DNA from: HXMU1420-13 sp024742815
GTDB taxonomy: Bacteria > Bacteroidota > Rhodothermia > Balneolales > Balneolaceae
Direction: 5' to 3'
Assembly (NCBI GenBank): GCA_024742815.1
Contig: JANSXX010000001.1
Coordinates: 620,001-684,000, forward strand
DNA length: 64,000 nucleotides
Shown: piece by piece, positions 19,681 to 28,350 of the stretch
Numbering within the stretch: the first letter of the stretch is position 1
Layout: each line of letters starts with the position of its first letter
The notes under the pieces: generated by a model
The model's input: the letters and a program-made list of their open reading frames with translations, nothing else
Databases searched by the model: none
Told to the model about the DNA's origin: nothing
Made by a program: the position numbers and the translations under genes

Positions 19681-19696
19681 TGGCACGTCCGTTGCA
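19681..19696 (+). promoter_or_regulatory. Sigma-54 (-24/-12) promoter of hsp20
   Basis: TGGCACGTCCGTTGCA matches the sigma-54 consensus TGGCACG-N4-TTGCW at every defined base, with GG and GC at the required 10-bp spacing. A start site around 19706 would give a leader of about 55 nt before the hsp20 ATG. TGTCG/TGTCA boxes upstream (about 19514, 19593, 19646, 19655) could be enhancer sites; that part is inference. Confidence 0.85.
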
Positions 19697-19760
19697 TTAT
19701 TAGCAGTGAATTTGATTCACAAACATTCTAACTAATAATAAAGACAACGAGAGGTTCATT

Positions 19761-20189
19761 ATGGGACTTATTAAATATTCAAGACCAGACTCAGACATTC
19801 TTTCAAGATCATTCGACGATCTTTTTAACGAGTTTTTCTCTAACACTCCATCCTACAAGAGAGATGGATTTATGCCAAGTGTAGACATTTCAGAAAGCGA
19901 AAAACAATTTGAGCTTTCTGTTGAACTACCCGGCATGAAGAAAGAAGACATCAAGATTGATCTTGAGAACGGACGACTCACAATTTCAGGTGAGCGTAAA
20001 TTCAAAAACGAAGAAAACGAAAAAAACTATCATCGTGTAGAATCCAGATTTGGAACATTTACCAGAACGTTTCATCTACCGGACTCAATCGATGAAGACA
20101 CAATCACCGCAAAATATACCGATGGTATTCTAAATATCACCATCGATAAGAGCGAAGACAAAGTGAAGAAGCAAATCGAGATCGCATAA
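19761..20189 (+). CDS. Hsp20 family small heat-shock protein
   Basis: 142 residues. It is an ATP-independent holdase in the cytoplasm. The alpha-crystallin domain spans about 35-135: ELSVELPGMKKEDIKI, GRLTISGERK, the loop with FHLPDSID, and TDGILNITI. A C-terminal IEI-like anchor (KKQIEIA) is present. An AGAGGT ribosome-binding sequence lies eight bases before the ATG. Transcription is predicted from the sigma-54 promoter at 19681 and ends at the hairpin at 20213. The next gene is an HtrA protease, so the two form a protein-quality-control neighbourhood. Confidence 0.96.
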   Translation: MGLIKYSRPDSDILSRSFDDLFNEFFSNTPSYKRDGFMPSVDISESEKQFELSVELPGMKKEDIKIDLENGRLTISGERKFKNEENEKNYHRVESRFGTFTRTFHLPDSIDEDTITAKYTDGILNITIDKSEDKVKKQIEIA

Positions 20190-20210
20190 TCTCGATCATT
20201 AGGTTAAGGC

Positions 20211-20247
20211 ATGCCGAGGCCTGTGGCTAGGGTCTCGGCTCTTTTTA
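20211..20247 (+). terminator. Terminator after hsp20
   Basis: GCCGAGGCC pairs with GGTCTCGGC (one G-U pair) and is followed by TCTTTTT. It separates hsp20 from the downstream protease gene. Confidence 0.8.
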
Positions 20248-20329
20248 GTTACAAGATGTAAAGCTGTGTACAAAACGAAACTAGCCGTCCGTTAGGGCAA
20301 CGAATTTTAATTACAAACTATACATCAAC

Positions 20330-21799
20330 ATGAGTACAACAATGAAAAATGCTTTTGGGATTGCCGCCGCCATTCTACTTTTACTAGGTGTGAATGCAAC
20401 CACCGACTTCTCAAAAGTAGATCTCCCTTTTTATGATACCGAAGTTGTTCCGGCGGAAAGTAAACCCGTTGCAACACTTAAAGATTTTAACGATGCGATC
20501 GTAGACATCGCTGAAAAAACAAACCCTGCCGTTGTAACGGTTAATACTGAGAAGACGCAAGAAGTACGAGTTGTTAATCCATTTTCCTTTTTTGGGAACC
20601 CTTGGGGGCAACCGGAAGGTGAAACACGAGAGCGAGTTCAGCGTGGACTTGGATCCGGCGTAATTGTTTCTGAGGATGGTTACATCTTAACTAACAATCA
20701 CGTTATCGACGATACCGACGAAATCAAGATTACCTTATTTAATGGTGATGAAGTTACCGCAGAGCTAATCGGTGCCGATCCTCAGACCGACATCGCAGTA
20801 TTGAAGATTAATGGCAAAAACTTACCGGCCATTGAACTTGGTAACAGCGACGATGCCAAAGTAGGATCTTTTGTTCTGGCAATTGGAAGTCCGCTAAGCA
20901 ATGATTTGGCGCATACTGTTTCCTTTGGAATAGTGAGTGCACGTGGACGTTCATTAAACAATTTGACTTTATTTGGCGATTACATTCAAACGGATGCAGC
21001 CATTAATCCCGGAAATTCTGGCGGAGCACTTATCGATTTGAACGGTGAGTTGGTTGGAATTAATTCTGCCATTGCTTCTCGTTCTGGTGGAAACGATGGT
21101 ATTGGTTTTGCAATACCGATCAATCTTGCCAAACGAATTATGGACGATTTGATTGACGACGGAGAAGTTTCGAGAGGATATTTAGGAATGAACTTTGGTG
21201 GCGAAGTTGATCAAACAATGGCTCTTGCAATGGGCTTAGATAATGCACGCGGTATTATTGTTGGTGAAGTGGTAGAGGATGGTCCTTCCGATAAAGCAGG
21301 ACTCCGTGAAAGTGATATAATCATCAGCCTGAACAACGAGCCCGTGCGCGACTGGGACGCATTTCGCACAAAAATTGCTTCCTATAAGCCCGGAGATACC
21401 GTAAAACTTGGAATAATTCGTGGTGATGATGAGATGGAACTTTCCATTGAATTGGGCGAACGACCTAACGAATTAGCTGCTGTTAATACTGAATCTGCAC
21501 GTGATATAAACGAGCGACTTGGATTCAACGTTTCTGAGCTAACCAATGATTTAAAAAGACAATTAAATCTTGGAAACGATACTGAAGGTGTGGTTGTTAA
21601 TAGCATAGAAGAAAGCAGTAATGCCTTCGAGCGCGGATTAAGAAGAGGCGATATTATAACCGCTGTGAAACGTAATAGAGTAGAAAGTCCAAGTGAATTT
21701 TTTAATGAAATTCAGCGTTCTGTAGATGATGGTGACAAAGCAATACTGCTTACCATCGAAAGGAATAATGTGAAACAATTTATCGCTTTCGAGCTTTAA
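20330..21799 (+). CDS. DegP/DegQ-type (HtrA) serine endoprotease
   Basis: 489 residues, with an N-terminal signal anchor, so periplasmic. The trypsin-like triad is His124 (TNNHVID), Asp154 (QTDIAVLK) and Ser230 (NPGNSGGAL). Two PDZ domains follow (about 285-375 and 405-489), the arrangement of DegP/DegQ. It degrades or refolds misfolded envelope proteins. The start used is the ATG at 20330; a second in-frame ATG four codons later is also possible. It follows hsp20 after a terminator, so it probably has its own promoter in 20250-20330. Confidence 0.95.
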   Translation: MSTTMKNAFGIAAAILLLLGVNATTDFSKVDLPFYDTEVVPAESKPVATLKDFNDAIVDIAEKTNPAVVTVNTEKTQEVRVVNPFSFFGNPWGQPEGETRERVQRGLGSGVIVSEDGYILTNNHVIDDTDEIKITLFNGDEVTAELIGADPQTDIAVLKINGKNLPAIELGNSDDAKVGSFVLAIGSPLSNDLAHTVSFGIVSARGRSLNNLTLFGDYIQTDAAINPGNSGGALIDLNGELVGINSAIASRSGGNDGIGFAIPINLAKRIMDDLIDDGEVSRGYLGMNFGGEVDQTMALAMGLDNARGIIVGEVVEDGPSDKAGLRESDIIISLNNEPVRDWDAFRTKIASYKPGDTVKLGIIRGDDEMELSIELGERPNELAAVNTESARDINERLGFNVSELTNDLKRQLNLGNDTEGVVVNSIEESSNAFERGLRRGDIITAVKRNRVESPSEFFNEIQRSVDDGDKAILLTIERNNVKQFIAFEL

Positions 21800-21837
21800 G
21801 ATACTGTTGACCTATTTATTGTACCCCGAAAAAGCCA

Positions 21838-21872
21838 AAGCTAAGGCCCTGATACGGTCTTAGCTTTTTTTT
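21838..21872 (+). terminator. Terminator after the HtrA protease gene
   Basis: AGCTAAGGCC pairs with GGTCTTAGCT around a short loop, followed by a run of eight T. Confidence 0.88.
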
Positions 21873-21888
21873 ATGGGCGTATCGTTTT

Positions 21889-21916
21889 GTATGGACGTAT
21901 CGCGATACGCCCATAC
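21889..21916. repeat. 28-bp near-perfect palindrome
   Basis: The arms GTATGGACGTATCG and CGATACGCCCATAC are complementary except at one base. A further TATGGGCGTATCG lies just upstream at 21873. It sits between the convergent protease and 21931 genes. Confidence 0.75.
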
Positions 21917-21930
21917 AAACGAGGCTTTTT

Positions 21931-22503
21931 CTAAATCAACACAAAATCGCGATCGCGGAGTAGGGGGGTGAGGTCTTCGGGGGGCGGGAAATGTTCATCT
22001 CGGAATTTATTCATCGCATCAATGGTGGCGTTGCTAAGCAATTCGGTAACTGTATCCATGGCTTCATCCGAAATGAGAAAGGGAGTACGATCAAAGACGG
22101 CTTTATCACCTTTGCATTGCACAGTAAGCTGAAACTGCAAACAATCGTTTTTTGGCTTGCCCGTGATCATACAGGAAGACATCCACTCTTCAGGATCAAA
22201 ATTTTCTGCTTTAATCAATGCTTTTTGCCTGGCAAAATCCATGTTGTCCATGAAATATTCATTCATCGCCTGATGCGATTCTTTTGAATATTCGCTCATC
22301 ACCGAATCCATACAACTCATGCACATCGCAAATTCCCAGATCAAATCTGTAGTGCCGGTACCGGGGTAATTTACCATCGCTTTTTCGATGATATACTCTT
22401 TGTCATCGAGTAAATACGTATCGCACATTAGGCAGCGCTCAATGGGCGCTCCGGTTTCCGAGTTATGAAAAATGGAGGGTATTTCCTGAAGTTTTTGTGG
22501 CAT
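21931..22503 (-). CDS. Unknown protein with two CxxC motifs
   Basis: 190 residues, not recognised. No signal peptide or membrane segment. Two Cys pairs, CLMC (about 24-27) and CMSC (about 63-66), could form a zinc ribbon near the N-terminus, where treble-clef-like folds often sit; two more Cys occur in the middle (CMITGKPKNDC). The C-terminus is acidic and Pro-rich. It is followed after 35 bp by an unrelated membrane protein gene on the same strand, and convergent with the HtrA protease gene. Confidence 0.8.
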   Translation of the reverse strand: MPQKLQEIPSIFHNSETGAPIERCLMCDTYLLDDKEYIIEKAMVNYPGTGTTDLIWEFAMCMSCMDSVMSEYSKESHQAMNEYFMDNMDFARQKALIKAENFDPEEWMSSCMITGKPKNDCLQFQLTVQCKGDKAVFDRTPFLISDEAMDTVTELLSNATIDAMNKFRDEHFPPPEDLTPLLRDRDFVLI

Positions 22504-22538
22504 AGTTGAGGATACTAAAAATCTTCAGCCCAACCTTG

Positions 22539-23996
22539 TTAAAAAAGATTTCGATTGAAATAGTACACAATTCCGAGTTGGAAATTCCAAATAAATCGAT
22601 GGGTTGTATTCACGTTTGAATTAATTAGATGCTGTCGGTCGTACTGATAATCATTAGTGAGGCCAACCGATCCTGTTATTCCCATTCTATTTTCGATAAA
22701 GTATGTGATACTGGAAATTAGGCGAGTATTGAGATCATGTGATTTAATGTCTCCAGTATTCAGTCTTTCTTTTGGGCCGAAAGTGTAAAAAGAAGAAGCA
22801 AGTGTGTTATTAATATTCCATCGATCTGTTAAGATATACAGCCAACTTAGCCCAATTTCACTCCGAAATTGCCAAGCGAAATTATCCTTCCTCTCAAGAG
22901 GAAAAAGCCCAGCGTTTCTAAAACCAATATGAACCTGATTCTTCAGATCCAGGTTTTTGTAGATATTCGCTTCCATTGCGAGGTCAGCAACTCTTTGTAT
23001 AGAAAATTGCCTCATTTCATTTCTATTTTCTTCTACTTTAACGTCTCTATTTTGTAGACTGTTGTCGTATCGATATCCAACCGTTAATAAGACTTCAGCA
23101 CCTTCAAATCGTGCCCCTAATTGTTCATCAAACACATCTTCGAAATAAAATAAATCATAGGCACCGAGTTGATCGAGCTTATTATTTATGATTGAAGACA
23201 AATCTCCCCAAAAGTATTTTTCCGGTCGATCATAGGTTTGAGTGTAGGCGGGATATTTGGTGAATTGTTCAGCAGTTTTAAGAATCTCTGCATCTGACAA
23301 CGATTGACCTGTTACTACCTGATATCTTTCTTTGAGCCTAATCGCTCTTAAAACCGTGGTTACATTTCGAATTCGCCCAAATCCAATCCCGATGGATGGA
23401 TCAAAGGATATATTTCTTCTATTGGTGTTACTTTTTTGTAACCCATTATTGTAATTGTCTGACTTATACCGACCGAATCGGTAGGCGACATTGCCATATA
23501 AACTTCCATTCAGAAATATACGATCGCTTAAATATCGGGAGTAATTTGCATTGAATGCGTAGGAAAAATTATTATCGAATGAGCGTGTTTCAGAATCTCG
23601 ATCTTCCTCCTCCTCTTCCAATGTCGTACTATTGCTTTCCTGAAAGCGATGGGTAAAATTTGCACTCGTTGATATTTGAAGAATTCGTTGTTCACTCTCT
23701 TCATATCGGAAATACGATGGTGAAATCGAAAACCGTTCGCTTAAATTTGAACTCGTTTGATCTTGGGTTTCTCTGTTTATGTCGTACCGACCTTGAGTAT
23801 TACTTCTATTCGTTTTTTGTCCACTTACATTTAAGCCACCGCTATTAATACTAAACTGAGAATACCCCCAACTCGGAAGCCGATAATCAATTAGTTGTTG
23901 AAAGTTCGATGAATCCGAAAAGCCGATACTTTCTTGACCCTTAAGTTCTAAACTCGAAACTAATAGAATGGTAAAAGCGAGAAATAATATGCGCAT
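22539..23996 (-). CDS. Putative outer-membrane beta-barrel protein
   Basis: 485 residues from the ATG at 23996, which begins a clear signal peptide (MRILFLAFTILLVSS). A longer in-frame start at 24170 would overlap the divergent clpB gene and add a non-signal leader, so it is rejected. The mature part has alternating polar/aromatic strands with Arg/Asn/Ser-rich loops and ends in VYYFNRNLF, a terminal-Phe outer-membrane signature. An acidic EEEEED stretch lies near 100. No family was recognised; barrel topology is inferred. Confidence 0.82.
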   Translation of the reverse strand: MRILFLAFTILLVSSLELKGQESIGFSDSSNFQQLIDYRLPSWGYSQFSINSGGLNVSGQKTNRSNTQGRYDINRETQDQTSSNLSERFSISPSYFRYEESEQRILQISTSANFTHRFQESNSTTLEEEEEDRDSETRSFDNNFSYAFNANYSRYLSDRIFLNGSLYGNVAYRFGRYKSDNYNNGLQKSNTNRRNISFDPSIGIGFGRIRNVTTVLRAIRLKERYQVVTGQSLSDAEILKTAEQFTKYPAYTQTYDRPEKYFWGDLSSIINNKLDQLGAYDLFYFEDVFDEQLGARFEGAEVLLTVGYRYDNSLQNRDVKVEENRNEMRQFSIQRVADLAMEANIYKNLDLKNQVHIGFRNAGLFPLERKDNFAWQFRSEIGLSWLYILTDRWNINNTLASSFYTFGPKERLNTGDIKSHDLNTRLISSITYFIENRMGITGSVGLTNDYQYDRQHLINSNVNTTHRFIWNFQLGIVYYFNRNLF

Positions 23997-24150
23997 GAAA
24001 TAAATATTAGATGCTTGAAGGGTAATGAAATTATATGAATATGGATAGGATAAAGATGATGATTTCAACAATTCTGCAATTCCGTCAGTACCAAGATTCG
24101 GGCATGATTTTGGACAATATTTCATCAGAAAATAAAACCAAGAGGAATTT

Positions 24151-26787
24151 ATGAATCTGAATAAATACACCTTAAAAGCACAGGAAGTAATTCAGCAATC
24201 GCTGGAGTTGGCGCAGTCCGGGAATAATCAGGCGATGGAACCTGCCCACGTGATGAAAGCTTTTTTGATGGACAGCGATAACATCGTGCATACTTTGTTT
24301 AGCAAGCTGGGAGCAAACACTACCGGCATCGAAAAAGTAGTGGATATTTCACTTAGCAGATTACCGAGAGTAGAAGGGGCCTCCGTTTCCGGGCAGTATT
24401 TATCACCGAATTTGAAATCTGCGTTGGATACAGCTCAAAAAGAAGCTACAGCATTGGGCGATCAATACATCAGCAGCGAACATGTGTTGTTGGGACTTGT
24501 TCAAGTGAAAGATGAAATCACCACGGTACTGAAAGATCAGGGCGTGAATAAAGAGAATATCCTGAAGATTTTAGACGATGTGCGAGGCGGGCATAAAGTG
24601 GATGACCCAAACGCTGAAAGCCGATTTGCTTCGCTGGATAAATATGCCCGCGATTTAAACGAGTTGGCTGAGAAAAATAAACTCGATCCGGTAATTGGCC
24701 GAGACCAGGAGATCCGGCGTGTAATGCAGATTCTTACCCGTCGTACCAAAAATAACCCGGTTTTAATTGGAGAACCCGGTGTTGGAAAAACTGCAATCGC
24801 TGAAGGAATGGCACTTCGGATCGTACGAGGTGATGTGCCGGAAGGACTCAAATCAAAAAGAATTCTGGCGTTAGATATGGGCGCGTTAGTTGCCGGTACT
24901 AAATTTCGCGGGGAATTTGAAGAGCGTCTGAAAGCCGTGGTGAAAGAAGTCACCGAATCAGACGGCGAGATCATTTTATTTATTGATGAAATCCACACCT
25001 TAGTTGGGGCTGGTGCTTCGGAAGGAGCGATGGACGCTGCCAACATTCTAAAACCGGCACTTGCCCGTGGCGAAATGCATGCAATTGGGGCCACCACGCT
25101 GGATGAGTATCGAAAGTACATCGAAAAAGACAAAGCCCTGGAGCGTCGTTTGCAAACTGTTTTAGTAGGCGAGCCGACTATTGAAGATACTGTTTCTATC
25201 CTCCGAGGATTGCAAGAGCGATACGAAGTACATCATGGAGTTCGAATTACCGACTCGGCGATTGTAGCCGCAGCAGAATTATCTCATCGATATATCGCCG
25301 ATCGTTTTCTGCCGGATAAAGCCATCGACTTAATTGATGAAGCTGCCTCAAGATTACGATTGCAGATCGATTCTCTTCCCGAAGAATTGGACGCCGTTGA
25401 GCGACAAATTCGTCAGCTTGAGATTGAGCGAGAAGCTTTAAAACGCGAAAAAGATGATTCAAAAATTCAAGGCATTGAGAAGGAAATCGCCGATTTGGAT
25501 GAAACGCGGAAAGGGATGCGTGTGCAGTGGGAGCAAGAACGGGATCTCATCCAAAAAGCGCAGGAATTAAAGAAAGCCATTGAAACGACCCGCAATCAAG
25601 CTGAAAAAGCCGAGCGTGAAGGGAATTACGAAAAAGTGGCGGAATTACGATATGGCACCATCACCCAGTTGGAGAAAGATTTGAAATCTGCCCAGGAAAA
25701 ACTGGATGAGATGCAGCAAAAGAAATCCTTGCTTAAGGAAGAAGTAGACGCCGAAGACATCGCTGATATAGTTGCGCGATGGACGGGAGTTCCTGTTAAG
25801 AAAATGCTGCAATCAGAGCGACAAAAATTGTTGTTACTCGAAGAAGAGCTTCATAAACGAGTGATTGGTCAAGATAACGCCATCGAAGCGGTGGCCAATG
25901 CGGTACGACGGTCTCGCGCAGGTTTACAAGACGAAGATCGACCGATTGGGTCGTTCTTTTTTCTTGGATCCACTGGTGTTGGGAAAACCGAATTGGCCCG
26001 AACGCTGGCTGAGTTTTTGTTCAATGATTCGAGTGCAATGATTCGCATCGACATGAGCGAATACATGGAAAAGCACTCGGTAAGTCGACTGGTAGGAGCG
26101 CCACCGGGTTATGTGGGCTATGATGAAGGCGGACAGCTCACCGAGGCCGCACGACGACATCCATATTCGGTTATTTTGTTGGATGAAATCGAGAAAGCAC
26201 ACCCCGATGTTTTCAATATTCTGTTGCAAGTACTAGATGAAGGTCGACTAACCGATAACAAGGGAACTACCGTGGATTTCAAGAACACCATCATTATCAT
26301 GACCAGCAATATTGGTTCGCATTTAATTGTAAATGAGATGGAGAAATCGGGAGGAGAACTAAGTGATGAGCAATATGTGGATTTACAAAATCAGCTGATT
26401 GATCAGTTGAAACGAACCATCCGACCGGAATTTCTAAACCGTGTGGATGATATTACGGTATTCCATCCATTAGGTAAGCAGCATATCCGTTCAATTGTAG
26501 ACATTCAGCTAAAACGAGTGCATCAGTTGCTTTCGAAGAGCAAAGTTTCTCTTTCCGTTCCTGATATAGTGAAGGATTGGTTGGCCGAGCGGGGCTACGA
26601 TCCGGTGTATGGAGCTCGACCATTGAAGCGAGTTATTCAGCAGAATATCACCAACGTACTAGCTACTCAGCTTCTAAAGCGCGATAGCGATACTCCTGTT
26701 GAATACGAAGCAACCATCAACGAATACGGCGATGGGATTACCTTTGTGGAAGTGGTAAACGACGTGGAAGAATGGGTGGAGGATTAA
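24151..26787 (+). CDS. clpB: ClpB disaggregase (AAA+ chaperone)
   Basis: 878 residues, typical for ClpB. N-terminal double Clp_N domain (1-145); first AAA+ module with Walker A GEPGVGKTAIAEG (about 207) and Walker B ILFIDEIHTLV; a long coiled-coil middle domain (about 400-530) that distinguishes it from ClpA/ClpC; second AAA+ module with GSTGVGKTELAR (about 606) and VILLDEIEKAHPDV; and a C-terminal D2-small domain. It solubilises aggregated proteins with DnaK, and small Hsp20 proteins prepare its substrates, so proximity to hsp20 and the HtrA protease is functionally sensible. An AGAGGA sequence precedes the ATG. Confidence 0.97.
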   Translation: MNLNKYTLKAQEVIQQSLELAQSGNNQAMEPAHVMKAFLMDSDNIVHTLFSKLGANTTGIEKVVDISLSRLPRVEGASVSGQYLSPNLKSALDTAQKEATALGDQYISSEHVLLGLVQVKDEITTVLKDQGVNKENILKILDDVRGGHKVDDPNAESRFASLDKYARDLNELAEKNKLDPVIGRDQEIRRVMQILTRRTKNNPVLIGEPGVGKTAIAEGMALRIVRGDVPEGLKSKRILALDMGALVAGTKFRGEFEERLKAVVKEVTESDGEIILFIDEIHTLVGAGASEGAMDAANILKPALARGEMHAIGATTLDEYRKYIEKDKALERRLQTVLVGEPTIEDTVSILRGLQERYEVHHGVRITDSAIVAAAELSHRYIADRFLPDKAIDLIDEAASRLRLQIDSLPEELDAVERQIRQLEIEREALKREKDDSKIQGIEKEIADLDETRKGMRVQWEQERDLIQKAQELKKAIETTRNQAEKAEREGNYEKVAELRYGTITQLEKDLKSAQEKLDEMQQKKSLLKEEVDAEDIADIVARWTGVPVKKMLQSERQKLLLLEEELHKRVIGQDNAIEAVANAVRRSRAGLQDEDRPIGSFFFLGSTGVGKTELARTLAEFLFNDSSAMIRIDMSEYMEKHSVSRLVGAPPGYVGYDEGGQLTEAARRHPYSVILLDEIEKAHPDVFNILLQVLDEGRLTDNKGTTVDFKNTIIIMTSNIGSHLIVNEMEKSGGELSDEQYVDLQNQLIDQLKRTIRPEFLNRVDDITVFHPLGKQHIRSIVDIQLKRVHQLLSKSKVSLSVPDIVKDWLAERGYDPVYGARPLKRVIQQNITNVLATQLLKRDSDTPVEYEATINEYGDGITFVEVVNDVEEWVED

Positions 26788-26820
26788 GGAAATACGAAGT
26801 ACGATTTCTGGATTAAAGAA

Positions 26821-27234
26821 TTACGATTTGATGTGAATTCTAAAGGTCCGGTTTTTACTAAGTCGATAAATTTCAAAATCACTATCGATGGTTGCGATAT
26901 CTCGAATTCCTAATCGTTCAGCGATTATTATCAGGCATCCATCCGCAAAATCGATGGGGCGATCAGCATACTTTTCAAAGTTTGAAATCAATGAATCAAA
27001 ATCTTCTTGGTTTATTGGTTCAATCTGGATTGCCCCCGATTCGACCCATTTTAGAAAAGCAATCTGGGCATTTTGATCGAAATCTAATAGATATAAGGTT
27101 TCAGTAATTGTTGCCAAAGAAGTTATAAGCGAGCCTTTGTAGCTACTCATAAACTTAATTGCTTTTTCGTGATATTGGTCCGATTTATCAAAAAGAGCAA
27201 CAATAGGTCCTGTATCGATGAGGCAGAATCTCAT
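26821..27234 (-). CDS. PIN-domain ribonuclease toxin (VapC-like)
   Basis: 137 residues. PIN fold with the expected acidic residues: Asp in CLIDTGP (about 7), Glu in TITETL (about 43), Asp residues in DFADGCLI (about 96-99) and IDSDFE (about 116-118). VapC toxins cleave tRNA or rRNA. Its start overlaps the stop of the antitoxin gene by four bases, so the pair is translationally coupled. Confidence 0.88.
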   Translation of the reverse strand: MRFCLIDTGPIVALFDKSDQYHEKAIKFMSSYKGSLITSLATITETLYLLDFDQNAQIAFLKWVESGAIQIEPINQEDFDSLISNFEKYADRPIDFADGCLIIIAERLGIRDIATIDSDFEIYRLSKNRTFRIHIKS

Positions 27235-27473
27235 CCCTTTTTAGATCGTATTTTTTCAGAAACTTTACTGCGTTTATTTTGAGAAAGAGTGCCTTCACCA
27301 CTATCAAATTTTCCGAATACATCTTTACCTAAATCGTAGGGGGTAGGTGCTTCTTCGACGCGTAAATATTGCTTTAAACTCTTTCTAACGATCTCTGATT
27401 TGGAAACTCCGGTTGCTTGTGATCTTCTTTCGAGTTCCTTTTCTGTTTCTTTATCTAAGCGTAGAGTTAACAT
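27231..27473 (-). CDS. Ribbon-helix-helix antitoxin (VapB/CopG-like)
   Basis: 80 residues. The N-terminal ribbon-helix-helix (LTLRLDKETEKELERRS, then TGVSKSEIVRKSL) binds DNA; the C-terminal tail, rich in Lys and Gly, is the likely toxin-binding part. It precedes the PIN toxin with a four-base overlap. A palindrome 12 bp upstream of its ATG is the expected autoregulatory operator. Confidence 0.85.
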   Translation of the reverse strand: MLTLRLDKETEKELERRSQATGVSKSEIVRKSLKQYLRVEEAPTPYDLGKDVFGKFDSGEGTLSQNKRSKVSEKIRSKKG

Positions 27474-27485
27474 AATTAATCAAAT

Positions 27486-27508
27486 TTGTATTACAAAATG
27501 TAATACAA
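27486..27508. promoter_or_regulatory. Toxin-antitoxin operator palindrome
   Basis: TTGTATTAC and GTAATACAA are perfect nine-base arms around AAAAT, directly upstream of the antitoxin ATG at 27473. Ribbon-helix-helix antitoxins typically bind such sites. Confidence 0.7.
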
Positions 27509-27533
27509 GATTCGTTTTTTTGCAATTAATGAA

Positions 27534-27728
27534 TCAAAAACTAATTCCCGGGCTCATAAAACTAAGATAAAATATAGCAAATATGAGCGCTGCAACTTTC
27601 CAGGAGATTGATAGATTAGGCTCAGGTATAGGTTCCATTTCATCTTGCTCAGACTTCCAGAAAGCAAGGACTAAATAAGGAAATAGAAAAGTGAAGCCAT
27701 TTATTTGTTTTCCAGCAACCAAGCGCAT
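27534..27728 (-). CDS. Possible small membrane protein
   Basis: 64 codons from ATG to TGA. Two hydrophobic stretches (about 12-24 and 44-60) could span the membrane, separated by an acidic linker. It starts inside the last 28 bp of the methyltransferase gene. Not recognised; it could be a chance frame. Confidence 0.35.
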   Translation of the reverse strand: MRLVAGKQINGFTFLFPYLVLAFWKSEQDEMEPIPEPNLSISWKVAALIFAIFYLSFMSPGISF

Positions 27729-28339
27729 TCTTGAGCAGGAGCCATGCCTTTAATTCCACCCGGAACTTCTTTTTGTGCTACACGCGATATAGAATACTCG
27801 GCAGAATATTGTTCCAAAATCTCTTTTCCTGAGATGGAAAAAGGTGGACCGGGAACCAACTCCTGATCGTAATCGAAAACAATTAATAGTTGTGGAGCTG
27901 CTTTTGTGATTTCGATCAAGTGATGGGTATATCGAAATCGCATTTCTTCAGGCAAAGCAACCAACGCGGCACGATCGTACACAGCGTTTATGCTTCCGAT
28001 CTCATCAGTGGCTAGTTCAAAAAAATCACCTACAAATACAGAGAGTGAATCGCTACTATAAACCTTTCCTGAATCCCATTCAGAAATGGTCGGTGTAATC
28101 TCTAGCATGGCAAATAATTCAATGGTAGCGGATTCACTGAGTTCATTTCCTATAACATTTAAACCCTGACCCAATAACCAAGCTACGTCAACAGATTTCC
28201 CGGTCAAGGGCACAAAAACAGTGTCATCTCTCTCTAGTTTAAGTTTGTTGAAATGGGAAAGTAGTAATTGGTTGGGTGAAGGCTGATCAAACCCAATTTG
28301 ACGATTCTTCCATCGATCCAGCCAGTACGAATATTCCAT
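27701..28339 (-). CDS. Thiopurine S-methyltransferase-like protein
   Basis: 212 residues from the ATG at 28339 (a longer frame opening at 28396 would overlap the upstream gene). TPMT family SAM-dependent methyltransferase: N-terminal YWLDRWKNRQIGFDQ, SAM-binding VFVPLTGKSVDVAWL and VIGNELSESA, and the later YDRAALVALP and FDYDQ strands. Bacterial members methylate thiols, selenium or tellurium compounds; the substrate here is unknown. It lies 11 bp after the acetyltransferase gene and is probably co-transcribed with it. Confidence 0.9.
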   Translation of the reverse strand: MEYSYWLDRWKNRQIGFDQPSPNQLLLSHFNKLKLERDDTVFVPLTGKSVDVAWLLGQGLNVIGNELSESATIELFAMLEITPTISEWDSGKVYSSDSLSVFVGDFFELATDEIGSINAVYDRAALVALPEEMRFRYTHHLIEITKAAPQLLIVFDYDQELVPGPPFSISGKEILEQYSAEYSISRVAQKEVPGGIKGMAPAQECAWLLENK

Positions 28340-28350
28340 GTTTTTTTGAT

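Noticed and set aside
22539..24170. Longer start at 24170 for the barrel gene
   Set aside because: It would overlap the divergent clpB start and place 58 non-signal residues before an evident signal peptide at 23996.
24537..25133. 198-codon minus-strand frame in clpB
   Set aside because: Shadow of the clpB coding strand; Ser/Pro/Arg-rich composition without domain signal.
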